This document shows positions 50,771 through 59,163 of a stretch of 64,000 nt of DNA, one piece after another. Position 1 is the first letter of the stretch. Each line of letters opens with the position of its first letter. Origin of the DNA: JAAFIP01 sp031367325 (GTDB lineage Bacteria; Pseudomonadota; Gammaproteobacteria; Burkholderiales; Burkholderiaceae_C). Where the stretch lies: positions 1-64,000 of the forward strand of contig JANLPQ010000033.1 in NCBI GenBank assembly GCA_031367325.1, read 5' to 3'. A model generated the notes under the pieces. That model did no database searches. It was not told the origin of the DNA and saw only the letters and a program-made list of their open reading frames with translations. The translations under genes were made by a program, and so were the position numbers.

Positions 50771-52953
50771 GGCTTGTTACCTGCGTATTGCAGGCGCAGC
50801 TCAAAGCATACGCCGCCGTCTACATTGCGGGCGGTGATGGTGCCGCCCATTTTGGCCATATAGGTTTTGGCGACAAACAGGCCTTGGCCGCGCTGGCCAT
50901 GGGCGGCGGAGTCGGCTTGGTCGGACACACCGTATTCAAATATTTTGCCCAACATCTCGGGTTCAATATGCGGGCCTTGGTTGCTGATGCTGACTATCGC
51001 CTCGGGCGCTGTGCCTTCGCTGGTGTTGACGGTCAGCGTGATGGGGATGGGCGTGCCGGGCAGGCGGTAGCGCTGGGCGTTGCGCAAGATGTGGGAGACG
51101 GCGTCTTCTAGCGAATATTCATCGGCGCGCACCATCACGGCTTGTGCTGTGGACGCGAAGATAACATCGGGGATGCCTGCAGCAGCGCTGTTGCTGGCAA
51201 TGTGGCTTAAAAACTCGTTCACGTCCAGCGTCTGCACATTCAGTGCGGTGGACTCAAACGCTTCACTAGGTGACGCGCTGCCATACAGCACGCGCACGGC
51301 CTGCTGCATGCGGCTGATGTAGCGGTGGGCGGGGTCGTCGGCGTTGCCATGTAGCACCATCAGCGACTGCAGCGGCGACATGATCTCGTGGCCTACGGCG
51401 TGCCAAGTGTCTTTTTCTTGTGCGATGCGAATTTGCTCGCGGCGCACGTCTTCATTCACGCGCTGCAGCAGGTCTTGCAGGCCAACGGCCAACACGCCCA
51501 GCTCGTCGCTGCCGCGCAAGTCGCTGAGATCTACCGTGGCTAAATTGTCACTAGCTACGGTTGATTTAACTCCTTTGGACACCGTTGCAGCGCGGCGCGT
51601 TAGCTCGGTAATGCGTCGGATGATACGCAGCTCGATGGCCAGCCAAGTTACAAAGATGGCTAGCAGCATGCCGCCCACAAACCATGACACGCGGGTGGCC
51701 ACAGCGGTCAGCGCTTTGTTGACCGTGCGAATGTCGCCCGACAGCCTTAGCTCATAGCGGCCTAGCGGGGTGCTGATAACCTCAGTATTGTTAATCGGCG
51801 CGTCGTAGCCGTCTACCTCTAGCCGACGAATGAGGCGACCTATAAGTGGTGACGACTGCTCGGTGGTCTCGGCACCCGACAGAGCAATAATGTCTGCGTT
51901 AGGGTTGTTATTGGCTGAGGTTACTTTGCGCACACGCAGCTTCTCGCCTGGCAGTAATAAGGGCGTGATTTCAGACCACGAGAAAGGTGCTGTCGCGCCG
52001 CTGGCATTGCTGTCGAATAATGGTGCGGCATCGCCAGGGGGCAGCAACTCTACGCGCACTTTGATTTGGTCTAAATCTGCGGGTGGCCACACCACGCCTG
52101 CGGGGCCTTTTTGAAACAAGGCTTCACGAAACAGCTCAATGGGCAGGCGCACGCTGACAAACGCGCGCTTGGTGCAGGTGGAGGTGGGAGCCGTTGATGC
52201 AGCTGCTGCGACAGTGGCTGCATCAGGCACCGGCACCGCACCGTCTACACAGCGCCCGTCTTGCCACAGCCAACCGCGAAAGTCGCGTATGGGGCGGGTA
52301 GCAGGCGTGATGGGCGCATCGCCCGCAAAGCCTACCAAGCGGCCACGCACATTACCCAAGTTGGCGATGTTGGCGCTTTCCTCGGCGGTTTCAAACGGGG
52401 CAATCCATTTAAAGCTTTGGCCACGCATGTCTACCGTGATGCGGGCGCGGTGCGACAAGCTCAGGTCTAGCTCGCCCGGTATATGCGGCACCAACACGCC
52501 ACTGTTAAAGCTGCCTACGGCGTAGATAAATCCGCCTGCAAACGGGTTGTTGCCAATCGCCACACACATGGACGCAGCATCGGGGTATTGCACCAGGCAG
52601 CCCGCCATTTCAACTGCTTGTTGGGCTTTGCTTTTGTCGTCAAAGTCTAGCGATGAGAAAGGCAACACTACGGGGCGCAGTGGCGTGACATTGCTGGTGT
52701 AGGCCGTTGGGTTCAGCAGCACCAGTTGGCCGGTGGGGTGGCGTAGTTTGGCAGCTATTTGGGCTTGGTTCTTTTTAAAACCGTCTTGGTAGTTGCGGTA
52801 GCTGCGTTCTTTTTCGTCTTGCAGCACGGCCAAGGCTAGGCCAATCGTTGCCAAAGCCAATAGCAAAAACGCACCACGAAAAAACACCCGCAGGCGAAAC
52901 GGCACGCGCGTGGGCAGCAGCCGGTTCACATCTAGGCTGGTGGGTAGCTTCAC
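50767..52953 (-). CDS. Sensor histidine kinase
   Basis: 728 residues from a GTG start. Membrane helix at about 21-45, a large periplasmic sensor of about 380 residues with no recognised family, a second helix (about 430-450, GGMLLAIFVTWLAIELRI), a HAMP-like linker, the His box WHAVGHEIMSPLQSLM, and an ATPase domain (SLEDAVSHILRNAQRY, then GKIFEYGVSDQ and GQRGQGLFVAKTYM). The start overlaps the response regulator stop (GTGA). Confidence 0.88.
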   Translation of the reverse strand: MKLPTSLDVNRLLPTRVPFRLRVFFRGAFLLLALATIGLALAVLQDEKERSYRNYQDGFKKNQAQIAAKLRHPTGQLVLLNPTAYTSNVTPLRPVVLPFSSLDFDDKSKAQQAVEMAGCLVQYPDAASMCVAIGNNPFAGGFIYAVGSFNSGVLVPHIPGELDLSLSHRARITVDMRGQSFKWIAPFETAEESANIANLGNVRGRLVGFAGDAPITPATRPIRDFRGWLWQDGRCVDGAVPVPDAATVAAAASTAPTSTCTKRAFVSVRLPIELFREALFQKGPAGVVWPPADLDQIKVRVELLPPGDAAPLFDSNASGATAPFSWSEITPLLLPGEKLRVRKVTSANNNPNADIIALSGAETTEQSSPLIGRLIRRLEVDGYDAPINNTEVISTPLGRYELRLSGDIRTVNKALTAVATRVSWFVGGMLLAIFVTWLAIELRIIRRITELTRRAATVSKGVKSTVASDNLATVDLSDLRGSDELGVLAVGLQDLLQRVNEDVRREQIRIAQEKDTWHAVGHEIMSPLQSLMVLHGNADDPAHRYISRMQQAVRVLYGSASPSEAFESTALNVQTLDVNEFLSHIASNSAAAGIPDVIFASTAQAVMVRADEYSLEDAVSHILRNAQRYRLPGTPIPITLTVNTSEGTAPEAIVSISNQGPHIEPEMLGKIFEYGVSDQADSAAHGQRGQGLFVAKTYMAKMGGTITARNVDGGVCFELRLQYAGNKP

Positions 52954-53666
52954 GCTTTGCCTTTAGCGCTTGGGTTAGCCTCGGCCCAGCGAAAGCCGCG
53001 CATGGGTACGTTTTCTATGCCGTCAAACTTATCGTCAATTTCTTTAAACGCATCGCGGATGGTGCTGACGTGTTTGCGGATGTTGTCGCGGTTGCGGCCA
53101 CTTTTAACCACTTTGTACAGGTCGTCATAGCTCACCACTTCACCACGGTGGGCGTGCAGCGCCGCCAAAATCCGCTGCGCAGTGAGAGGCAAGTTGACAC
53201 GCTGGCCGCGCCACAGCGCAGTGTTTTGGCGCAGTGGGTCTAGCTGCAGTTCATCACTGCTGACGACGGGCGCTGTAGCTGTAGGTTTGGTTTTGGCCGA
53301 ACGCAAAATATCCAAAAAAGTATCCACAAAATCAGCTTCTTCAAAAGTGGTTTTTTGCAGATAGTCCCAAGCGTCCAGCGCTTTCATAATGCTGCGGTAA
53401 ATCGCCGCAGGCATGGCCGACACCACCAGCACCGGCGTGGCACGCTGTTTGTTGATGGCGTTAATGATGGCTACACCCGCGTGGCGCTCGCGGCCCAGCT
53501 CAATGTCTAACACTACTGCGTCGTAGTCTTCGCGGGCAATAGCGGCCTCTGCATCGTCGCGGTTAAACCATTGGTCTACCTGAATGCCGGGTTTGGCAGA
53601 TTCAATCCAGCCCTTAAGCTGGTTGCTCATGGGCAGGTCGTCTTCGATTACAGCAATTTTGGTCAT
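52950..53666 (-). CDS. OmpR-like response regulator
   Basis: 238 residues. Receiver domain: IAVIEDDLP, phosphoacceptor Asp in YDAVVLDIELGRERHAG, PVLVVSAMPA and the switch KTT. The C-terminal DNA-binding domain has LPLTAQRILAALHAHRGEVV and RDNIRKHVSTIRDAFKEI, a wHTH of OmpR kind. It is first in the operon with its kinase and is divergent from the SPFH gene pair, which it probably controls. Confidence 0.88.
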   Translation of the reverse strand: MTKIAVIEDDLPMSNQLKGWIESAKPGIQVDQWFNRDDAEAAIAREDYDAVVLDIELGRERHAGVAIINAINKQRATPVLVVSAMPAAIYRSIMKALDAWDYLQKTTFEEADFVDTFLDILRSAKTKPTATAPVVSSDELQLDPLRQNTALWRGQRVNLPLTAQRILAALHAHRGEVVSYDDLYKVVKSGRNRDNIRKHVSTIRDAFKEIDDKFDGIENVPMRGFRWAEANPSAKGKA

Positions 53667-53877
53667 GGTGTGGCATCTGGTGTGCAGTAGTGCCCATTAT
53701 GGGCGAGGCAGGCGCTGCGCCGTGTGAGTTTTTCTTCCGTTGACGGATGATTTTGGCTGTTGTTCTGCCCCAAAGACACCGCGCCATGGCATTGAATGCT
53801 CCGGGCGTAAATCGAACAATAGAGCCTATAGAGACACAGCCCGTGACTCTAAATTTAAACCCTCTTAGGAGCCCACC

Positions 53878-55170
53878 ATGAACCCACGTTTTACCCAAAT
53901 CGCCCAGACCATTCGCAACGCCTTTGGCGGCGTATTTGCCAAAACAGCCAGCACCGTCAAAGCTACGGGCCAGCACACTGTGCACCAAGCAGCAGGTGCG
54001 CGCAACTTGCTGCTGACCGCAGCGGTGGTGGCTGGCGCAGGCTACATGGTGTGGACCCACCCACCCGTGCACAACGTAGCGCGCAGCGATGTGGCGGTGC
54101 GCACCAACCAGCTAACAGGCGGCTTTGACGAGTTTCGTGAAGGCAGCATGGTTTTACTACCTGGCCTACATGAAGTGCGTACCTTCTCATTGCGCGATCA
54201 GGTGTACCAACCCGCTGAAGGCAGCAAAGCCAGTGGCAGTGCTGCGTTTCAGTCAGTCGAAGGTATGTCTTTAGGTGTGGACATGACAGTGCGCTACGCC
54301 TTGGATGGCAGCAAACTGGGCGCTATGTCTAAAAACCTGCCAGACGATATTGCAGGCCAAGTGGTGCAGCCAGCAGTGCAAGGCGTGATCTACAAAATAT
54401 TGGCCCGCTATACCGTGCGTGAAATTTTCTCCAGCAAGCGCGCAGAAATTCAACAACTGATTGAAGCCGAACTTACCCCCAAACTGGCCGCCGACGGTAT
54501 TGTGCTGCGCACTGTGCAAATCGGCAAGATTGACCTGCCTGAAGACTACCGCCGCGGCATGGACAAACTGTTATCCGCCGAGCTAGAAACCGAAAAAATG
54601 CGCTACACCTTGGCACTTAAAGAAAAGCGCGTCAAAGAAACCGAGCTAGATGCGCAAGCCGAAAAAGTGCGCCGCGAGACCAATGCTGAAGCCGCAGGCA
54701 ACGAACAAGTCATTGCCGCCAAAGCGCAAGCCGAGGCGATGAAGCATGTCATCCCCTTCAAGCAAAAGCAAATTGAGCAGCGCCAGCTAGAAGCCGAGGC
54801 CGATAAACAATCCCGTATTCGCACCGCAGAAGGCAGCGCCCAAGCCCGCCGTATTGAAGCGTCAGGTGAGGCCGATTCACGCCAAAAGCTGGCCGACGCT
54901 GAAGCCTACCGCATTGACAAAGTAGGCAAGATCAACAGCGAGCAAATGGCACGCGAGGGTGTGTTGATTACCAAGCACCCATTGCTGATTCAAAAGACCA
55001 TGGCCGACAAACTGAGCGACAAGATCACCGTCATCATTGCACCTCCTTCAACAGATGGCGGCTTTATTGCAGCAGGCCTGCTAGGCGGTGCACCCAAAGC
55101 CAACGCAGACCGCGTAACTGCCAAGGTTGAGCAAAGCAACGAAGAACAAAACACCGAAGAGGCTAAATAA
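53878..55170 (+). CDS. SPFH/prohibitin-like membrane protein
   Basis: 430 residues. One membrane helix (about 43-58, RNLLLTAAVVAGAGYMVW), an SPFH domain (residues 65-260, GFDEFREGSMVLLPGLHEVR and TVRYALDGSKLG), then a long charged coiled coil of Glu/Ala/Lys repeats (ELETEKMRYTLALKEKRVKE onwards), and a C-terminal hydrophobic stretch. Prohibitin-like proteins form rings on the inner membrane that scaffold proteases or stress responses. AGGAGCCCACC upstream of the start. Divergent from the two-component genes. Confidence 0.87.
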   Translation: MNPRFTQIAQTIRNAFGGVFAKTASTVKATGQHTVHQAAGARNLLLTAAVVAGAGYMVWTHPPVHNVARSDVAVRTNQLTGGFDEFREGSMVLLPGLHEVRTFSLRDQVYQPAEGSKASGSAAFQSVEGMSLGVDMTVRYALDGSKLGAMSKNLPDDIAGQVVQPAVQGVIYKILARYTVREIFSSKRAEIQQLIEAELTPKLAADGIVLRTVQIGKIDLPEDYRRGMDKLLSAELETEKMRYTLALKEKRVKETELDAQAEKVRRETNAEAAGNEQVIAAKAQAEAMKHVIPFKQKQIEQRQLEAEADKQSRIRTAEGSAQARRIEASGEADSRQKLADAEAYRIDKVGKINSEQMAREGVLITKHPLLIQKTMADKLSDKITVIIAPPSTDGGFIAAGLLGGAPKANADRVTAKVEQSNEEQNTEEAK

Positions 55171-55171
55171 C

Positions 55172-56596
55172 ATGATCACCGCCACACTCCTCACCCTAGC
55201 CATCGTCACCCAAGACCAAGCCAGCCTGCGCGCCGCCCCGCGCGACTCTGCGGTGCAGCAAGCCGCGCTGTGGCAAGGCGACACGCTAGAGATTCGCGGC
55301 CAGCGCATGGACTATTTGCAGGTGTACGACCATCGCCGCGAACGCGCAGGCTACATCCATACCAGCCAAGTGCGCGTACTGTCCACCAAGCCCGCCGATG
55401 CGCCCGAGCTGTTAACGGTAGTGCGCTTTTTGCGCGACAGCCCCGGCGCAGAGGCTTTGGGCATAGGCTACACCGCTGCGTATTTGAAGGCTGCCCCTGC
55501 CGAGGCGATAGGCGCAGAAGCCTTTGACGCACTGGGCACCATGGCCGAGCGCTTGGCGCGCCGCGCGTCAATTAAGCACAGCAAAGCCACTAGCGACGTG
55601 ATCTCTGCCCACACCGAAGTAGCCGCGTTTTATGGCGTTACCTTCAAAGGCTACGAGCAGGGTAGCACCATGCAGCTGTGCTACAACGGCGAGGCTTATC
55701 AAAGAGTGTTGGCCCTGCCATCCGATGCTGAGCAGCGCGCCCGCGCCGCACTGGCCGTCACGCGCCACGACTGCATGGCCGCAGACATGCACCCGCAACA
55801 ACGCTTGGCGCACGACCAGTGGCGCGCTGACATGCTAGACAAAGTGACTGCCACACAGTTTGCGCAATTGTCTGAAGTCAGCAAAAACCGTCTGCGCCTG
55901 CGCCGCGCTGGCGTATCGGCCAGCTTGGCCTTTCAACAAGCCCGCCGCTTAGAAACACCTACTGCTGCCGCACAGCGCGCCCTCAGCGAGCTGGCTGCTG
56001 TCAACAAAGCCGAGTTAACCGATAACGACAGCCAAGAATACAGCGACACCGCCATTCGTGTAGGCGCATCGCGCTGGGCAGCCGAGACAGCCCAGCCCAC
56101 ATTCGCCAAGCTCACGCTAACCACCGAAGCAGGCCAGCCCGGTGAAACCTGCGTAGCGCTGTTTGAAAACAAAGGCGACGGCAAACCTGGCAAAGACCCC
56201 GTGGCCAAACGCTGCACCTACGGCATTGTGTGGGCCGCCTCGGCCAGCGCACAGCCCAACGGCCAAGCCTTGGCACTGGCAGTGCAGCCGCTAGACACTT
56301 GGCGCGAGCTGTGGGTGTTTCGCAAAACCGCCGACCAATGGACTATTGAAGTATTGCCCCCCGCCAGCAGCAGCCCCGAGCTAGGCTACGTAGAGTTTGC
56401 AGGTTGGGTGCCTGGCGGCCAGCAAATGCTGATGGCCCGCGAGACGCGCATTGCAGGCCGCATGAAACGCAGCTTCGAAGTAGCGCGTATGGACACATTG
56501 ACAGCAGAGAAGCAAGCCAGCGACCCCGGCCTGCTAGTGGCTTTCGGTAAATGGCAAGACCTTAGCTGGAAGCGGCAGACGGTGAGCTTGCGTTAA
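55172..56596 (+). CDS. Exported SH3-like domain protein
   Basis: About 474 residues from the ATG at 55172. A short hydrophobic N-terminus (ITATLLTLAIVTQ) is followed by a bacterial SH3-like domain (residues 15-70: VTQDQASLRAAPRDSAVQQ, LWQGDTLEIRGQRMDYLQVY, AGYIHTSQVRVL). The remaining 400 residues, rich in Ala and Thr, match no family I know. Begins 1 base after the SPFH gene. Targets may lie in the periplasm. Confidence 0.75.
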   Translation: MITATLLTLAIVTQDQASLRAAPRDSAVQQAALWQGDTLEIRGQRMDYLQVYDHRRERAGYIHTSQVRVLSTKPADAPELLTVVRFLRDSPGAEALGIGYTAAYLKAAPAEAIGAEAFDALGTMAERLARRASIKHSKATSDVISAHTEVAAFYGVTFKGYEQGSTMQLCYNGEAYQRVLALPSDAEQRARAALAVTRHDCMAADMHPQQRLAHDQWRADMLDKVTATQFAQLSEVSKNRLRLRRAGVSASLAFQQARRLETPTAAAQRALSELAAVNKAELTDNDSQEYSDTAIRVGASRWAAETAQPTFAKLTLTTEAGQPGETCVALFENKGDGKPGKDPVAKRCTYGIVWAASASAQPNGQALALAVQPLDTWRELWVFRKTADQWTIEVLPPASSSPELGYVEFAGWVPGGQQMLMARETRIAGRMKRSFEVARMDTLTAEKQASDPGLLVAFGKWQDLSWKRQTVSLR

Positions 56597-56638
56597 GAAT
56601 TAAAATACAATTTCTGCTAAGAAAATTTAACGTCAAAG

Positions 56639-56980
56639 TCAAGCAGCGCGCGAAGCGAGACCATTGGAACGCCCAGCTAGATTTCTCGCTGATCGCGCTT
56701 TTCTAACCAATCTCACCTCCAACTTGCACCCCAGCGCCTCTGCATATTTGGACAGGGTTGCTAGAGAAGGTGAATGCCTACCACTGCCTGATTCCATCCG
56801 TGCCACTGCAGACTGCGTGGTGCCGATTTTCTCGGCCACCTGTGCTTGCGTGAGTCCTTGCGACGCGCGGGCGTTTAGGAATTCATCCAAGAGCGAAAAT
56901 TCGTCGCTCAGTTTTTCATATTCGGCTTTTACTTCGGCGTTGCCTAGCGCCTTGGTGCGCAATTGCTTATGTGTCAGCAT
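56639..56980 (-). CDS. HTH antitoxin, HigA-like
   Basis: 113 residues. An XRE-type helix-turn-helix (about 35-75): LTQAQVAEKIGTTQSAVARM, with LATLSKYAEALGCKLEVRLV after it. It overlaps the toxin gene by 14 bases. The toxin-first order and the HigB-type partner fit a HigBA system. Its Arg-rich C-terminal end lies next to a possible cassette boundary. Confidence 0.85.
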   Translation of the reverse strand: MLTHKQLRTKALGNAEVKAEYEKLSDEFSLLDEFLNARASQGLTQAQVAEKIGTTQSAVARMESGSGRHSPSLATLSKYAEALGCKLEVRLVRKARSARNLAGRSNGLASRAA

Positions 56981-57299
56981 CTTTCCACTCCTTCATGCGC
57001 TTACGCGCGAGGGCCAACTCTTTAGGCGGTGTTTTATCTGTCTTTTTCACAAACTGATGGAGCATGACAATTTTCCGCCCTACCAGCGTGCAATAAAACA
57101 CCCGCCCAATGCCTTCACGCGATTTCAAGCGCAACTCAAACAAACCTGTGCTCATTGCACGCGTGTGGGGCATTCCCAAATCGGGACCAAATTCCAACAT
57201 TCGATCGGTGCAATGAAAGTACCTAGCCAAAATTCCTGCTGGCAATGCGAGTACCTGCATTTGCAGTTTTTCGTCGTGGTATTTGATTTCCCAATCCAT
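56967..57299 (-). CDS. RelE/HigB-like toxin
   Basis: 110 residues. Gp49/HigB-like RelE superfamily: LPAGILARYFHCTDRMLEFG, FELRLKSREGIGRVFYCTLV and IVMLHQFVKKTDKTPPKELA, ending with KRMKEWKDADT. Probably an mRNA interferase acting with the ribosome. The 5' leader holds an imperfect palindrome TTATAGC...GCGATAA at about 57306-57328, a likely autoregulation site. Confidence 0.87.
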   Translation of the reverse strand: MDWEIKYHDEKLQMQVLALPAGILARYFHCTDRMLEFGPDLGMPHTRAMSTGLFELRLKSREGIGRVFYCTLVGRKIVMLHQFVKKTDKTPPKELALARKRMKEWKDADT

Positions 57300-57385
57300 G
57301 TTTTAATTATAGCGTATTTGCGATAAATTAAGAGCCTTATGATGCAGAAATTATGTAAAATTTAACGTTTGACATGATGGATGTG

Positions 57386-57940
57386 TTAGAGCGCATTCTC
57401 ACCCCAGCGACACCTGGCGTACATGAAACAAGCCCTGGGTTCGGACGAGATGTTCGGGTGAATCGTGTGCCGCTCAAGACGACCCTCGCGACTGAAGCCT
57501 GACTTCTCAAGCGCACGCTGAGACGGAATGTTCTCAGTGTCGCATGTAGCCTGAACTCGATAGACGCTTGGATTCCGCAGCGCCACGCCCGTAAGCGCTT
57601 GGATCGCCTCGGGCATGAAGCCCTTGCCCCAATGCGAAGACGCTAGAACATAGCCGATGTCAACCGTGGTTCCTTGCATGCGAGCTTCAAGCATTCCGAT
57701 GGCGACGTTCGAGTGAAGCTCGGTGATGACGTAAGGCAGACGACTTCCAGTCTTCCACTGCACGACACACGAAGCGATCAACTCTTATGTGACCGATTCC
57801 TCTGCATGTGGCCGCCAGATCATGTACCGACAGACCTTCAAATCTTGCGTGTACGACTGAAAGATTTCGCTTGCATCGGCAGCTACCGGGCAACGCAAAC
57901 AAAGGCGCGAGGTAGTGAGTGTTTCAGGGAGAGGATGCAC
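57386..57940 (-). pseudogene. GNAT acetyltransferase with an in-frame stop
   Basis: The minus-strand frame from the GTG at 57940 gives LTTSRLCLRCPVAADASEIF, then CRYMIWRPHAEESVT, a TAA stop at 57785-57787, and continues in the same frame to 57386 as IASCVVQWKTG, IGYVLASSHWGKGFMPEAIQ and ALEKSGFSREGRLERH. Together it is a normal RimJ/RimL-type GNAT of about 184 codons. A TTG directly after the stop could restart the last 131 codons, but that would lack the first strand and helix. The stop codon TAA of the gene lies within the integron core site CTCTAAC. Confidence 0.85.
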
Positions 57941-57947
57941 TGATACG

Positions 57948-58035
57948 CTCTAACGTTGGCGCTGTCCGGCGCGCAGCAACCGCCGCGCAGCGGCATTTTG
58001 ATGCTGCGTGTCCGTGACAAGCAACCTGTTATGTT
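57948..58035 (-). other. attC-like recombination site
   Basis: 88 bases, minus-strand reading. Begins with AACATAAC (58028-58035), a match to the complement of the cassette's 5' core; central imperfect hairpin CGCAGCA...TGCTGCG with GCCGC/GCGGC; L-type arms GGTTGCTTGTC and GACAGCGCCAAC pair with bulges; ends with core GTTAGAG (57948-57954). This is attC architecture. R'' and R' are not perfectly complementary to each other. Confidence 0.68.
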
Positions 58036-58041
58036 TCATAG

Positions 58042-58302
58042 CTAGAGGCCCCATCTAATTACGATGGCATCGGCAATCGCTATCTTTGGGTCGCAATCCA
58101 ATTGAGCCAATTTTTCCTTCAATACTGCTATGTGCCACCACGGACAAGAGGGGTCTCCGCAGGGCTCATCTGGGTCACCCTGATGTTCGAACTCGAGATG
58201 AAAGCAAAGCCAGTGCATTTGTTCAAAGACGTCATAGGAGTCGGCGTTTACAGTAACCGGTTGATTGCAGCGCCTACAAATTTTTGGTTCACTCATTGCC
58301 AT
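58042..58302 (-). CDS. Cys-rich small protein, integron cassette
   Basis: 86 residues. Contains two possible zinc-binding groups, CRRCNQP and CGDPSCPWWH with a further Cys/His pair (MHWLCFHLEFEH), and an acidic middle. No family recognised. It fills the cassette between the core at 58335-58342 and the attC-like site. Starts with ATG at 58302 (another at 58296). Confidence 0.65.
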   Translation of the reverse strand: MAMSEPKICRRCNQPVTVNADSYDVFEQMHWLCFHLEFEHQGDPDEPCGDPSCPWWHIAVLKEKLAQLDCDPKIAIADAIVIRWGL

Positions 58303-58341
58303 CAACTTTCAACGCTTGAATGAGACAGGTTGAAAACATAA

Positions 58342-58390
58342 CGAATGTATGCCGCAAAACCTGCGGTATACAAATGCTGTTGCAATCTAA
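58342..58390 (-). other. Junction next to attI-like region
   Basis: Imperfect hairpin TGTATACCGCA / TGCGGCATACA followed on the minus strand by TTCGTTATG. The G/TTATG core at 58342 is the 5' boundary of the first cassette, 133 bases from the integrase start, where attI would be expected. Whether it is attI itself or an attC of a lost cassette cannot be decided. Confidence 0.45.
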
Positions 58391-58474
58391 TCTGGGCATC
58401 AAATACTCCTGAAAGTGACTTGCAGCATGGGTTTCAAGCGACTATTTTGTATATTTATACAGTTATAAGAATCC

Positions 58475-58735
58475 ATGAAACCCGGCAACGCTCCATTGCA
58501 ATTCATTCGGCTCTTAGACCAGATGCATGAGCATATTCGGTATTTACACTGTAACCTAGGCACTGAAAAAATGTACCTGTATTCGGTCAAATTCTTCGTT
58601 CGGTGGCATGGTCGCGACAGGGTAATGCGCCATCCGCGTAAAATGGCGGGGCCGAAGATTGAGGTGCTGGGTAAGTCTGTTTTGCAAGTACTAGCGATAC
58701 AAAGCTGCAGCTCACTTAATTCACTACAAATTTAA
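58475..58735 (+). pseudogene. intI: Integron integrase remnant
   Basis: The N-terminal SAM-like domain of a tyrosine-recombinase integrase is clear: MKPGNAPLQFIRLLDQMHEH, then IRYLHCNLGTEKMYLY, VKFFVRWHG and RHPRKM, to be compared with RERIRYLHYSLRTEQAYV, VRAFIRFHGVRHP in IntI1. After about residue 65 the similarity stops, so the catalytic domain with the Arg, His and Tyr residues is absent. A four-residue insertion (RDRV) lies before MRHP. A REP-A copy starts at 58721, close to the breakpoint. Confidence 0.85.
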
Positions 58736-58798
58736 TAGCTGTTTGTGTAGTAAATATTTGAACTATAGGCCTGAATGGCACAACAAATCGTCATTTGT
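58721..58798 (-). repeat. REP-A repeat, copy 14
   Basis: TTCACTACAAATTTAATAGC, TGTTTGTGTAGTAAATATTTG and AACTATAGGCCTGAATGGC. The core has changed (GTTTGTGTAG), but flanks match copy 15 over more than 60 bases. Confidence 0.8.
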
Positions 58799-58867
58799 AA
58801 GCTTATGCGACAAGGCTAGCTCATCTATCCATGGAGGGTTCGACTTCATAGAGGGATTGGCACATTC

Positions 58868-58913
58868 AATTTATCCTTCATATTTGTATTTAATACTTTT
58901 TGAAGGATAAATT
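58868..58913. other. 13-bp inverted repeat in 58736-59163
   Basis: AATTTATCCTTCA (58868-58880) and TGAAGGATAAATT (58901-58913) pair perfectly, with a 20-base AT-rich loop. The stretch 58736-59163 otherwise has REP-A copy 14 and a doubtful 70-codon minus-strand frame (58946-59158, GTG start, no recognised family). It may be a terminator or the scar of the lost integrase end. Confidence 0.4.
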
Positions 58914-59163
58914 TAAGCTTAGCAAGGTGTTTTAAGCCATAGCACTCATGGCATAGCCTTAGTACTGCAGGCGGGATCATAAGCTCCCGCAGCGTCTGAG
59001 TCCGAACTTGAGTTCACAAACTGTGATTTCAAGTTGGTAAATACGTGGCATGTATGGTCATTCATCAGTACCCAGTATTTCTTCGCAGTGAGCTCAGGCG
59101 CGCGTACGCCGTAGATCTGTGCGCGTTGGCTGGAATGAAGGTTTAGGTACCATCGCACTCACT

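Larger units (their letters stand above)
56622..58735. mobile_element. Relic integron with decayed integrase and cassettes
   Basis: Rightward integrase fragment (58475-58735), then leftward cassette genes on the minus strand: a Cys-rich protein (58042), a GNAT pseudogene (57386) and a HigBA-type pair (56639). Integrase and cassettes diverge, as in known integrons. Cassette junctions carry complementary core sites: GTTATGTT at 58335-58342 with AACATAAC at 58028-58035, and GTTAGAG at 57948-57954 with CTCTAAC at 57385-57391 (minus-strand readings). The left boundary beyond the toxin-antitoxin pair is less clear. Confidence 0.72.

Noticed and set aside
58946..59158. 70-codon frame with a GTG start
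   Set aside because: No family, weak start, in a degenerate region next to the integron scar.
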